This document shows positions 51,515 to 59,591 of a stretch of DNA of 64,000 nucleotides, piece after piece. The DNA lies in contig DASQUK010000214.1 in the NCBI GenBank assembly GCA_035641315.1, positions 5,092 through 69,091 on the forward strand. Direction: 5' to 3'. Made by a program: the position numbers and the translations under genes. Source of the stretch: DASQUK01 sp035641315. Its GTDB lineage: Bacteria; Actinomycetota; Acidimicrobiia; Acidimicrobiales; VFJN01. How positions within the stretch are numbered: position 1 is the first letter of the stretch; every line of letters begins with the position of its first letter. The notes under the pieces were generated by a model. The model did not search any database. It saw only the letters and a list, made by a program, of their open reading frames with translations, and was not told the origin of the DNA.

Positions 51515-53268
51515 CAGCTGGCCTCCCCCCGCTGCGACGGGTCGACGATGATGTCGTCGTTGGACTTGCCGGCCGGGACCATCGGGTACACCTTCTCCTC
51601 GCTGGCGGTACGGAAGTCGATGACCACCGGGCGGTCGTCGATCTCGTTGGCCTTGGCGATGGCGGCGTCGACCTCCTCCGGCGACTCGACCCGCATGCCG
51701 GCGCAGCCCATGGCCTCGGCCCACAGCTTGTAGTCGGGCAGGTCCGGCGACAGGTACACCTCGCTGTACCGCTCCTCGTAGAACATCTCCTGCCACTGGC
51801 GCACCATGCCCAGGTAGGCGTTGTTGATGACGGCGACCTTGACCGGGATGCCCTGCGAGGCGGCGGTGATCAGCTCCTGGGCGGTCATCTGGAAGCAGCC
51901 GTCGCCGTCGACCGCCCACACCGTCCGGTCGGGGCGACCCACCTTGGCGCCGATGGCGGCGGGCACCGAGAAGCCCATCGTGCCGAGGCCGCCCGAGTTC
52001 ACGAACGTGTACGGGTGGCGGAACTTCCAGTACTGCGACGTCCACATCTGGTGCTGGCCCACGCCGGCGGCGACGATCGTGTCGCCGGGCGCGTTGTCGC
52101 GGAGCCGCTCGAGCACGAACTGGGGCTTGAGCGCCTCGCCGGGCTCCGAGTGCTCGTAGGTGAGCGGGTAGCGCTCCTGCCAGCCGGAGACGGTCTGCTT
52201 CCAGGGAGAGCGGTCGGGAAAGGCGGCGCCGCCCTCGATCAGCTGCCGCACGGCGGCCACCAGCTCCTCGATGACCAGCTGGCAGTCGCCCACGATGGGG
52301 ACGTCGGGCCGGCGCACCTTGCCGAGCTCTGCGGGGTCGATGTCCACGTGGATGACCTTGGCGTCGGGGGCGAAGGCGTCGACCTTGCCGGTCACCCGGT
52401 CGTCGAAGCGGCTGCCGAGGGCGATGAGCAGGTCGCTCCGCTGCATGGACGTGACCGCCGTGTAGTTGCCGTGCATGCCCGGCATGCCGAGGCAGAGCGG
52501 GTGGTCGTCGGGGAAGGCGCCCCGGGCCATGAGCGTGGTGACCACGTGGATGTCGCACAGCTCGGCCAGCTCGCGCAGTGCCTCGGCGGCCCGGGCCTTG
52601 AGGATGCCGCCCCCGGCGTAGATGACCGGGCGCCGAGCCTGGACGATCAGCTCGGCCGCCCGCCGGATCATCTTGGGATGCCCCTTCGTGGTGGGCCGGT
52701 AGCCGGGCAGGCTGGCGGCGACCTCGTCGTTGCTCGGCCAGTGCCACTCCATGGCCGATCGGGGGTTGTTGGGGTCGACGATGTCCTTGGGCACGTCGAG
52801 CAGCACCGGCCCGGGGCGGCCCGTGGTGGCGAGGTGGAACGCCTGGCGGACCGCCAGCGGGATGTCCTCCGCCCGGGTGACCAGCTCGTTGTGCTTGGTG
52901 ACCGAGCGGGTGATGCCGACCGTGTCGCACTCCTGGAAGGCATCGGTGCCGATCGCCGAGAACGGCACCTGCCCGGTGATGCACACCAGCGGCACCGAGT
53001 CCATGTAGGCGTCGCACAGCGGGGTGACGATGTTGGTGGCGGCGGGCCCGGAGGTGACCATGCACACGCCCGGCCGCCCCGTGGCGTGGGCGAAGCCCTC
53101 GGCCATGTGCCCGGCGCCCTGCTCGTGGCGCACGAGGATGTGGCGGATGGGGCTGTCGATGATGGGGTCGTACACGGGGAGGATCGCACCGCCCGGGAGG
53201 CCGAACATGACCTCCACGCCCTCCATCTCGAGGGATTTGATCAATGCTTGTCCGCCGTTGAGTCGCAT
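51514..53268 (-). CDS. ilvB: Acetolactate synthase catalytic subunit
   Basis: This 584-residue ThDP enzyme condenses pyruvate with pyruvate or 2-oxobutyrate. GVEVMFGLPGGAILPVYDPI begins the PYR domain with the catalytic Glu further on (VRHEQGAGHMAEG). The ThDP motif is VWAVDGDGCFQMTAQELITAASQGIPVKVAVINN (GDG...NN, about 440-475). It is first in ilvBNC and lies behind the attenuator at 53301-53403. ATG 53268 follows AAGGAGC. Confidence 0.96.
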   Translation of the reverse strand: MRLNGGQALIKSLEMEGVEVMFGLPGGAILPVYDPIIDSPIRHILVRHEQGAGHMAEGFAHATGRPGVCMVTSGPAATNIVTPLCDAYMDSVPLVCITGQVPFSAIGTDAFQECDTVGITRSVTKHNELVTRAEDIPLAVRQAFHLATTGRPGPVLLDVPKDIVDPNNPRSAMEWHWPSNDEVAASLPGYRPTTKGHPKMIRRAAELIVQARRPVIYAGGGILKARAAEALRELAELCDIHVVTTLMARGAFPDDHPLCLGMPGMHGNYTAVTSMQRSDLLIALGSRFDDRVTGKVDAFAPDAKVIHVDIDPAELGKVRRPDVPIVGDCQLVIEELVAAVRQLIEGGAAFPDRSPWKQTVSGWQERYPLTYEHSEPGEALKPQFVLERLRDNAPGDTIVAAGVGQHQMWTSQYWKFRHPYTFVNSGGLGTMGFSVPAAIGAKVGRPDRTVWAVDGDGCFQMTAQELITAASQGIPVKVAVINNAYLGMVRQWQEMFYEERYSEVYLSPDLPDYKLWAEAMGCAGMRVESPEEVDAAIAKANEIDDRPVVIDFRTASEEKVYPMVPAGKSNDDIIVDPSQRGEAS

Positions 53269-53300
53269 GGCGGTGCTCCTTGGGGTGGTTTCGGGAAACG

Positions 53301-53335
53301 GGAAAACGGAAACGACCTCCCGGTTGGGAGGTCGT
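53301..53335 (-). terminator. Attenuator terminator upstream of ilvB
   Basis: ACGACCTCCC (53335-53326) pairs perfectly with GGGAGGTCGT (53321-53312) around AACC and is followed by TTTCCGTTTTCCCG. It lies between the leader peptide and ilvB. Confidence 0.88.
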
Positions 53336-53339
53336 CGAC

Positions 53340-53368
53340 GCGCACGCGGGCAGGTGGCCGGCGTGCGC
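53340..53368 (-). promoter_or_regulatory. Leader hairpin of the ilvB attenuator
   Basis: GCGCACGC pairs with GCGTGCGC across 13 bases. It begins at the last base of the leader stop codon. Confidence 0.75.
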
Positions 53369-53403
53369 TACATGAGGACTACGAGCAGGCGGTGGGCGTG
53401 CAT
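53368..53403 (-). CDS. Leu/Val leader peptide MHAHRLLVVLM
   Basis: This 11-residue frame runs from ATG 53403 to TAG 53368. It ends Leu-Leu-Val-Val-Leu-Met, the run of control codons expected for an ilvB attenuator that senses tRNA-Leu and tRNA-Val. A hairpin starts at its stop codon and a terminator follows. The -10-like AAGCTT ends eight bases before the ATG; TTGCTC, 19 bases upstream of it, is a possible -35 box. Confidence 0.85.
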   Translation of the reverse strand: MHAHRLLVVLM

Positions 53404-53474
53404 CGGCCGTGAAGCTTCCCACGGATGGCCCAGCGGGAGCAAGGCGGATCCCGGGCCTGGTACCTCCGCCCACG

Positions 53475-53480
53475 TAGACT
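53475..53480 (+). promoter_or_regulatory. Likely -10 box of the toxin-antitoxin-like pair
   Basis: TAGACT ends six bases before GTG 53487 with no ribosome site between, suggesting a leaderless mRNA. Confidence 0.4.
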
Positions 53481-53486
53481 TCCATC

Positions 53487-53681
53487 GTGCCGACGACGGC
53501 CGCCGACCGATTCCGTGCTGCGCTCGAGCTGGCCGATGCCGGGATACGGCTCATGCGACAGAACCTGGAGCGCCGGAACCCATCCGCGTCGCCCGAAGAG
53601 ATCGACGGGTTGCTGCGGGAATGGCTGGCGAGGCGGCCACCGGACGCCCCCGGCCGGCCGCGGCCGATCAGCCCCGAGTGA
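53487..53681 (+). CDS. Small helical protein, possible antitoxin
   Basis: This 64-residue protein from GTG 53487 is helical and Arg-rich (ADRFRAALELADAGIRLMRQNLERRNPSASPEEIDGLLREWLARR). Its stop overlaps the next start (GTGA), so the two are translationally coupled. The pairing of a small upstream protein with a nucleotidyltransferase-fold gene is the layout of several toxin-antitoxin modules. No known antitoxin DNA-binding motif is visible. Confidence 0.55.
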   Translation: MPTTAADRFRAALELADAGIRLMRQNLERRNPSASPEEIDGLLREWLARRPPDAPGRPRPISPE

Positions 53682-54259
53682 CCGGCTTCGAGGCAGCGGC
53701 GAGACGGGTGGCGGCGGATCTGCGGGCCGCCGGGCGAGAAGGCGCGCTCGTCGGTGGCCTCGCCGTGTCGATACGCACCGAGCCCCGATTCACCCAGGAT
53801 CTCGACCTTGCCGTTGCCGTTGAGGACGACGAGGTCGCCGAGCGAACCGTTCGCTCGTTCCTGGGCGAGGGATACCAGCTGATGGCGACGGTCGAGCACG
53901 AGGCGACCGGCCGCCTCGCCATGGCACGGTTCGAGCTGCCGGCATCCGACCAGATCGCCGACCTGCTGTTCGCCTCCTCGGGGATCGAACCTGAAGTCGT
54001 CGCCGCCGCCGACGTGCTGCAGGTGCTCCCCGGTCTCGAGTTGCCAGTGGCGACGACTGGCCACCTCATCGCGCTCAAGCTCCTCGCCCGCGACGACGAG
54101 ACCCGCCCGCTGGATGCGGTCGATCTCCGGGCTCTCGTCGCCGTCGCCGACGATCAGGACCTATCGCTGGCTCGGGAGGCGGTGGTCTTGATCACCACGC
54201 GCGGCTACGACCGCGGCCGCGACCTCACGAGGGCGCTGGAGGAGGTCGTTCGCGGCTAG
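53678..54259 (+). CDS. Nucleotidyltransferase, AbiEii/AbiGii toxin-like
   Basis: This 193-residue protein has the minimal nucleotidyltransferase signature: a Gly-Gly (GALVGGLAVSIRTEPRFTQDLDLAV), with the metal-binding DLDL pair near residues 46-49. That form (GG...R.T.DLDL) is typical of the AbiEii family, which in other bacteria modifies tRNA as a toxin or acts in abortive infection. The rest is helical. GTG 53678 is chosen from the four-base overlap. Toxin activity is inference; solitary chromosomal homologues of unknown function are frequent. Confidence 0.7.
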   Translation: MTGFEAAARRVAADLRAAGREGALVGGLAVSIRTEPRFTQDLDLAVAVEDDEVAERTVRSFLGEGYQLMATVEHEATGRLAMARFELPASDQIADLLFASSGIEPEVVAAADVLQVLPGLELPVATTGHLIALKLLARDDETRPLDAVDLRALVAVADDQDLSLAREAVVLITTRGYDRGRDLTRALEEVVRG

Positions 54260-54301
54260 TGGCCCCCACTCCTGCCTCGGGACGGAAGGTGGGGGGCGCC
54301 G

Positions 54302-55999
54302 TCACACCTCGGTGATGGCGCCCCGGTCGGCGCCCGAGGCCAGGCGGGCGTACTTGGCGAGCACCCCCGAGGTGTAGCGGGGCTCGGGGAGCTTCCACTC
54401 GGCCCGGCGCCGGGCCAGCTCGGCGTCGTCGACCACCACGTCCAGGGACTTCGACGGCACGTCGATGACGATGCGGTCGCCGTCGGCGACCAGGGCGATG
54501 GGCCCCCCGTCCGTCGCCTCGGGCGCGACGTGGCCGACGCAGAAGCCGTGGGTGCCGCCGGAGAACCGGCCGTCCGTCACGAGCGCGCAGTCGCCGCCTC
54601 GCCCGGCGCCCTTCATGGCCCCGGTGACGGCCAGCATCTCCCGCATCCCGGGGCCGCCCGTGGGGCCCTCGTAGCGGATCACCAACACCGTGCCCGGCTC
54701 GATGGCGCCGGCGAGGATGGCCTCCATCGCCCGGTCCTCGCCGTCGAACACCCGGGCGGTCCCCTCGAACCGGTCGGCGTCGATGCCCGCCACCTTGACC
54801 ACCGCCCCCTGCGGGGCCAGCGAACCCGTGAGCACGGCGATGCCGCCCACGGCGTGGATCGGGTCGGTGAGCGGGTGGATGACCGACCCGTCGGGGGCCG
54901 GCGGGTCGAGGGCCGCCAGGTTTTCGGCCACGGTCCGCCCCGTGACGGTGAGGCAATCGCCGTGCAGCAGCCCGGCCTCCAGCAGGTGGCGCATCACCAC
55001 CGGGACCCCGCCCACCCGGTCGACGTCGGCCATGTGGTAGGCGCCGGCCGGCTTGGTGTCGGCGATGTGGGGAACCCGGCCGGCCACCCGGTTGAAATCG
55101 TCGAGCGCCAGCTCCACCCGGGCCTCGGCGGCGATCGCCAGCAGGTGCAGCACGGCGTTGGTGGAGCCGCCGAGCGCCATGACGACGGCGATGGCGTTCT
55201 CGAACGCCTCCTTGGTCAGGACCTGGCGGGGCCGGATCCCCGCCTCCAGGAGCCCCACGACCGCCTCGCCGGAGGCGTAGGCGAAGTCGTCACGGCGGCG
55301 GTCGACGGCCGGCGGCGACGCCGAGCCCGGCAGCGACATCCCCAGCGCCTCGGCCACCGACGCCATGGTGTTGGCCGTGAACATGCCGGCGCACGAGCCC
55401 TCCGTGGGGCAAGCGTTGCGCTCGATGGCGTCGAGCCCGGCGTCGTCCAGCGTGCCGGCGGCGTGCGCCCCCACCGCCTCGAACACGCTGACCACATCGA
55501 GCGCCCGGCCGCCCAGGTGTCCGGGCAGGATCGACCCGCCGTAGAGGAAGACGCTCGGCAGGTTCAGCCGGGCGGCGGCCATGAGCATGCCGGGCAACGA
55601 CTTGTCGCACCCGGCGAACGTCACCAGGGCGTCGAACCGCTCGGCGTGCACCATCGTCTCGATCGAGTCGGCGATCACCTCGCGGGACACGAGGGACGCC
55701 CGCATCCCCTCGTGGCCCATCGAGATGCCGTCGGACACGGCGATCGTCGTGAACTCGATCGGGTACGCGCCGGCGGCCCGCACACCGTCCTTCGAGCGCT
55801 TGGCCAGCCGGTCGAGCGGCAGGTTGCAGGGCGTGACCTCGTTCCACGACGAGCACACGGCGACCTGCGGCTTGTCCCAGTCGTCGTCGGTCATGCCGAT
55901 GGCGCGCAGCATCGCCCGGGCGGGCGCCCGCTGAGCGCCCTCCGTGACCTCGCGTGAGCGGTGCTTGATGTCGACGGGGGACTCGGTGGGCTCGGGCAT
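54302..55999 (-). CDS. ilvD: Dihydroxy-acid dehydratase
   Basis: This 565-residue enzyme removes water from the dihydroxy acids made by IlvC. Cluster cysteines are in VAVCSSWNEVTPCN, FAGCDKSLPGML and ACPTEGSCAGMFTANTM. The C-terminal part has GPGMREML and VTDGRFSGGTHGFCVGHVAPEA. ATG 55999 matches family N-termini. It lies 17 bases downstream of the peptidase gene on the same strand and separate from ilvBNC, and no leader peptide precedes it. Confidence 0.95.
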   Translation of the reverse strand: MPEPTESPVDIKHRSREVTEGAQRAPARAMLRAIGMTDDDWDKPQVAVCSSWNEVTPCNLPLDRLAKRSKDGVRAAGAYPIEFTTIAVSDGISMGHEGMRASLVSREVIADSIETMVHAERFDALVTFAGCDKSLPGMLMAAARLNLPSVFLYGGSILPGHLGGRALDVVSVFEAVGAHAAGTLDDAGLDAIERNACPTEGSCAGMFTANTMASVAEALGMSLPGSASPPAVDRRRDDFAYASGEAVVGLLEAGIRPRQVLTKEAFENAIAVVMALGGSTNAVLHLLAIAAEARVELALDDFNRVAGRVPHIADTKPAGAYHMADVDRVGGVPVVMRHLLEAGLLHGDCLTVTGRTVAENLAALDPPAPDGSVIHPLTDPIHAVGGIAVLTGSLAPQGAVVKVAGIDADRFEGTARVFDGEDRAMEAILAGAIEPGTVLVIRYEGPTGGPGMREMLAVTGAMKGAGRGGDCALVTDGRFSGGTHGFCVGHVAPEATDGGPIALVADGDRIVIDVPSKSLDVVVDDAELARRRAEWKLPEPRYTSGVLAKYARLASGADRGAITEV

Positions 56000-56016
56000 G
56001 GCGGTGAAGCGTAGAT

Positions 56017-57420
56017 CTACGGGGTGACCACGGCGGCCCGCATATCCGCGGCGCTCACGCCCCGGGTCCACTCGACGATGCGGATCGTCGCCCGGGTGAG
56101 CGGCACCAAGTGGTCGCGGTCGATCTTGTCGAGCGTGTCCATGGCGTCGAACAGGTAGAAGGGCGCGGTCAGGAAGTTCATCACCGGCACCCCCTCGGTG
56201 TGGTAGAGGGCGCCATCGGTGGGAGGCCGCTCGCCGAAGGCGTCGGGCGCCAGGATCATCGACCGCCCGAGCCCCTCGGTCTCCAGCGCCTCGGCCACCG
56301 CCCGCTCCAGCCGCGGGATCCGGCTGGTGAAGAACCAGCGGGGCACCGGCAGCCCGGTCGGCTCGACGCCGCCACCCTCGGCGGCGGTGAACTCGAGGGC
56401 GGCGTGCTCCAGGTGGACCTCGAGGACCACCTCCGCCAGCTCGGCGCGGTGCGCCTCGATGTAGCCGCCCAGCCCGGCGCCTCCCGACATGTGGCCGCCC
56501 TGCAGCAGGAACACGAGGCGGTGCGGCCGCCGCTCCGCGGGCTGCGCCGCCCAATACGTGGCCTGCGCCAGCACCAGCGAGATGCCGCTGGCATCCTCCA
56601 CCGCCGATGCCCAGGGACCGTCGTGGTGGGAGCCGATCATCACCACCTCGTCGTCGGCGCCCGGCAGCTCGCCGACGACGTTGTGCGACTCCACGTCCCC
56701 GCGGTCGGACGCGACCGTGAGCCGCACCCGGACCGGCCCTTCGGCCAGGCGGTCGCGCAGCCACGCCCCGTCCGTCCCGTTGACCCACACGCCCGGGAGG
56801 GGGCGGGCGACCGCGTCGTAGGGGACGTAGTAGTCGGACGAATCGCCCGGGTAGTCGGTGAGCGTGCCAATGAACGCCGCCGCCCCCGCCTCGATCGACG
56901 GCTCCATCACCGCCTGGATCTGGGCGCCGAACGGGAGGACGTGCGACGCCCTCGCCAGTGTGCCGCCCGGGTCGATGATGCGGCCCGTCGTGTCCGCAGG
57001 GGCGCTGCCGGATGTCGCCGGCAGGTCGGAGGGCATCGAGAGCAGGGGGACGTCGAACAGCGACGCCTTGCCGCGCCCGGCGCCGGGACGATCCTGGTCG
57101 TACGGCGCCAGCTCGACCTCCAGCCCGTCGACCGGAGCCGAGTACGGCACCGGGAAGCAGTCGACGCCGGTCGTCGTGCCGGCGGCGTCCACGACCTCGA
57201 GCGACCAGTCGGTTGGCTCCCAACGGCTGACGGTGATGGGCTCGAGCCGCACGTTCTCGAGGCCGATCTCCCGGAAGCGGTCGGCGATCCAGCCCTCCGC
57301 CCACCCGTTCGCCGGGTACCCGGGCCGGCGGACGCCCTGTTCGAAGACCTCGGCGATCCAGCCAAAGATCGTCGCCCCCGCCGGCACGTCACCCAGGTTC
57401 ACGACGCCGTCTGCCGACAT
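56017..57420 (-). CDS. M28-family (aminopeptidase-like) metallopeptidase
   Basis: This 467-residue protein has a PA-like insert in its N-terminal half (ASHVLPFGAQIQAVMEPSIEAGAAAFIGTLTDYP) and the M28 core: VVMIGSHHDGPWASAVEDASGISLVLAQA (first zinc His/Asp) and VEVHLEHAALEF. The usual EE pair is replaced by LQGGHMSGGAGLGG, so the metal site looks incomplete and the enzyme may be inactive or use other ligands. ATG 57420 follows CGGAGGACGAG. No signal peptide is seen. ilvD follows directly. Confidence 0.72.
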   Translation of the reverse strand: MSADGVVNLGDVPAGATIFGWIAEVFEQGVRRPGYPANGWAEGWIADRFREIGLENVRLEPITVSRWEPTDWSLEVVDAAGTTTGVDCFPVPYSAPVDGLEVELAPYDQDRPGAGRGKASLFDVPLLSMPSDLPATSGSAPADTTGRIIDPGGTLARASHVLPFGAQIQAVMEPSIEAGAAAFIGTLTDYPGDSSDYYVPYDAVARPLPGVWVNGTDGAWLRDRLAEGPVRVRLTVASDRGDVESHNVVGELPGADDEVVMIGSHHDGPWASAVEDASGISLVLAQATYWAAQPAERRPHRLVFLLQGGHMSGGAGLGGYIEAHRAELAEVVLEVHLEHAALEFTAAEGGGVEPTGLPVPRWFFTSRIPRLERAVAEALETEGLGRSMILAPDAFGERPPTDGALYHTEGVPVMNFLTAPFYLFDAMDTLDKIDRDHLVPLTRATIRIVEWTRGVSAADMRAAVVTP

Positions 57421-57460
57421 CTCGTCCTCCGAACGGTCCGGGGGGCCGGACCCTATTCGC

Positions 57461-58045
57461 TCAGGTTTGTTCGACTGGACCGTATTGCCTCGGGTGGACG
57501 CCGCCCTCACGCTGGCGCTGGCGGTGGGCGGCCACGTTGGCCCGGGTGGCGCAGCGCTCGGAGCAGTAGCGGCGCGAGCGGTTGCGGGAGGTGTCGAGGA
57601 ACACGCCGCGGCAGCGGGGATCGGCGCAGCGCCCGAACCGGTCGGGGCCGAGGTCGAGGAAGGCCATGGTCAGGCCCATCACCGCGCCCGTGGCGAACTC
57701 GGTGGCCACCGGACCCGTGTTGTCGGCGATGTGGAGGTGCCAGTCGGCGTCGTCGTGGCCGGAGATGGTCGGCTGCGCGCGGTGGCGGTGCAACAGGCGA
57801 TTGAGCCGCTCGACCATCTCGGCCGAGCGTTGCTCGCGGGCGGCGTCGAACACCGTCCGAAGCTCGGCGCGCAGCGCGGCGAGGGGCGCCAGGTCGTCCG
57901 GGGTGGCGCGGCTGGCCATCCACGGCCGCGTGTCGAGGAACCGGCGCAGCCCGTCGAGCGTCGCCAGGGGGTCGTTGGCGTCGAGGTCATCGGGCTCGGA
58001 GGACACGAGGTCGACCGCCATGTCGGCGTAACGAGCAAAATCCAC
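57461..58045 (-). CDS. CGNR zinc-finger (ABATE-domain) regulator
   Basis: This 194-residue protein has an N-terminal ABATE domain (DLVSSEPDDLDANDPLATLDGLRRFL ... LNRLL) and a C-terminal CGNR zinc finger, FGRCADPRCRGVFLDTSRNRSRRYCSERCATRANVAAHR, with four cysteines in C-x4-C and C-x3-C pairs. Such proteins are stress-linked transcription regulators in actinobacteria. GTG 58045 follows AAGGGGCG. It is divergent from the MATE gene, 92 bases away, and may control it. Confidence 0.88.
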   Translation of the reverse strand: MDFARYADMAVDLVSSEPDDLDANDPLATLDGLRRFLDTRPWMASRATPDDLAPLAALRAELRTVFDAAREQRSAEMVERLNRLLHRHRAQPTISGHDDADWHLHIADNTGPVATEFATGAVMGLTMAFLDLGPDRFGRCADPRCRGVFLDTSRNRSRRYCSERCATRANVAAHRQRQREGGVHPRQYGPVEQT

Positions 58046-58137
58046 TTGCGCCCCTTACGGGAGCGTGCGATTCTGTAGCAGGCAAAACACTACTACGTAC
58101 CTTACAGCTAGCAGGCTCCAACCGTGGACATGCGCAG

Positions 58138-59511
58138 TTGAGCGACCCGCCCACTCCCCCAGCTCCGGCGGCTCCCCCGGCGACGAGGCGCCCGCGCCTC
58201 ACGTGGCGGAGCACGCACGATCGCGAGATCGCCCGCTTGGCCGTGCCGGCGCTGGGGGCCCTCCTGGCCGAGCCTCTCTATATCCTCACGGACACCGCCA
58301 TCGTCGGCCACCTGGGCACGCCCCAGCTCGGCGGGCTGGCCGTGGCGTCCAGCCTGCTGCTGACCCTCCACAACCTGTTCATCTTCCTCGCCTACGGCAC
58401 GACGGCGGCGGTCAGCCGCCTGCTGGGCGCAGGCGACGAGCGGGAGGCGGCCCACCAGGCCACCCAGTCGATGTGGCTGGCGCTGGCCATCGGCGGGACC
58501 GTCATGGCGGGCGGCCTGGCGCTGAGCGGCCCGCTGGTGGGCTGGATGGGCGCCGAGGGTGCCGTGCGCGCCAACGCCCTCGTCTACCTGCGGATCAGCC
58601 TCTTCGGTGTCCCCGCCATGCTCCTCGTGCTCGCCGGCACGGGCTACCTGCGCGGCCTGCAGGACACCCGCACGCCGCTGTTTATCGCCATCGGCACCGC
58701 CGCCGGCAACCTCGCCCTCGAGGTGGTGCTCATCTACGGCTTCGGCCTAGGGATCGGCGCCTCGGCCCTCGCCACCGTGCTGGCGCAGGTCGGTGGCGCC
58801 GCCGTGTACGTGCACCGGCTGGGCCGGGCGGCGCGCCGGCACGGGGCCGAGCTCGCGCCGCACCCCGCCAGCGTGGCGGCGCTGGCCCGGGTGGGCCGCG
58901 ACCTGCTGATCCGCACGGCGGCGCTGCGGGCGGCGCTGGTCGTCGCCACCGCCGTGGCGGCCCGCCTGGGGACGGTGGACGTCGCCGCCCACCAGATCGC
59001 CTTCGAGGTCTGGTCCTTCCTGGCCCTCGGGCTCGACGCCATCGCCATCGCCGGCCAGGCCATGGTGGGGCGGGCACTGGGAGCTGAGGACGGCGCCCAG
59101 GCACGGGCGGCGGGCCGGCGCATGATCGAGTGGGGGATCTTCTTCGGCGTCGTCGTGGGCGGCCTCGTGGCGGCACTGCACACGGCGCTGCCGCACCTGT
59201 TCACCGGCGACCCGGAGGTGCTGGCGCTGGCGGGCTTCCTGCTCGTGTGGGTGGCGGCGCTGCAGCCCGTGAACGCGGTGGCGTTCGTCCTCGACGGGGT
59301 GCTCATCGGCGCCGGCGACATGCGGTTCCTGGCCCAGGCCATGGTGGGCGCCGCCGCCGTGTTCGTCCCGGCGGCCCTGGCGGCGCTCGGCGCCGACGCC
59401 GGCATCGGCTGGCTCTGGGCGGCCCTGGCCCTGCTCATGACCACCCGGGCGGTGACCCTCCTGGCCCGCTTCGCCTCCGACCGCTGGGTCGTCCTCGGCG
59501 CCCACCGCTGA
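58138..59511 (+). CDS. MATE-family multidrug/Na+ antiporter (DinF-like)
   Basis: This 457-residue polytopic protein has about 12 helices and the MATE opening DREIARLAVPALGALLAEPLYILTDTAIVGHLGTPQLGGLAVASSLL. The second half repeats the fold (DVAAHQIAFEVWSFLALGLDAIAIAGQAMVGRALG). It exports organic cations with Na+ or H+. TTG 58138 is the only upstream start in frame close to the homology; the ribosome site is weak. Confidence 0.88.
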   Translation: MSDPPTPPAPAAPPATRRPRLTWRSTHDREIARLAVPALGALLAEPLYILTDTAIVGHLGTPQLGGLAVASSLLLTLHNLFIFLAYGTTAAVSRLLGAGDEREAAHQATQSMWLALAIGGTVMAGGLALSGPLVGWMGAEGAVRANALVYLRISLFGVPAMLLVLAGTGYLRGLQDTRTPLFIAIGTAAGNLALEVVLIYGFGLGIGASALATVLAQVGGAAVYVHRLGRAARRHGAELAPHPASVAALARVGRDLLIRTAALRAALVVATAVAARLGTVDVAAHQIAFEVWSFLALGLDAIAIAGQAMVGRALGAEDGAQARAAGRRMIEWGIFFGVVVGGLVAALHTALPHLFTGDPEVLALAGFLLVWVAALQPVNAVAFVLDGVLIGAGDMRFLAQAMVGAAAVFVPAALAALGADAGIGWLWAALALLMTTRAVTLLARFASDRWVVLGAHR

Positions 59512-59524
59512 CCCCCAGATAACA

Positions 59525-59571
59525 AACTGGTTGTAGCTGTGCGGTCATATGCCGCAGAGCTACAACCAGAA
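59525..59571. repeat. 47-nt palindrome, CTG...CAGAA family, copy P4
   Basis: CTGGTTGTAGCT pairs with AGCTACAACCAG around a centre with GCGG, CATATG and CCGC. It lies between the MATE gene and the first permease gene. Its core is the reverse complement of P5 with one mismatch. Confidence 0.85.
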
Positions 59572-59591
59572 CGCGGGGTACGGTCCGCCGG

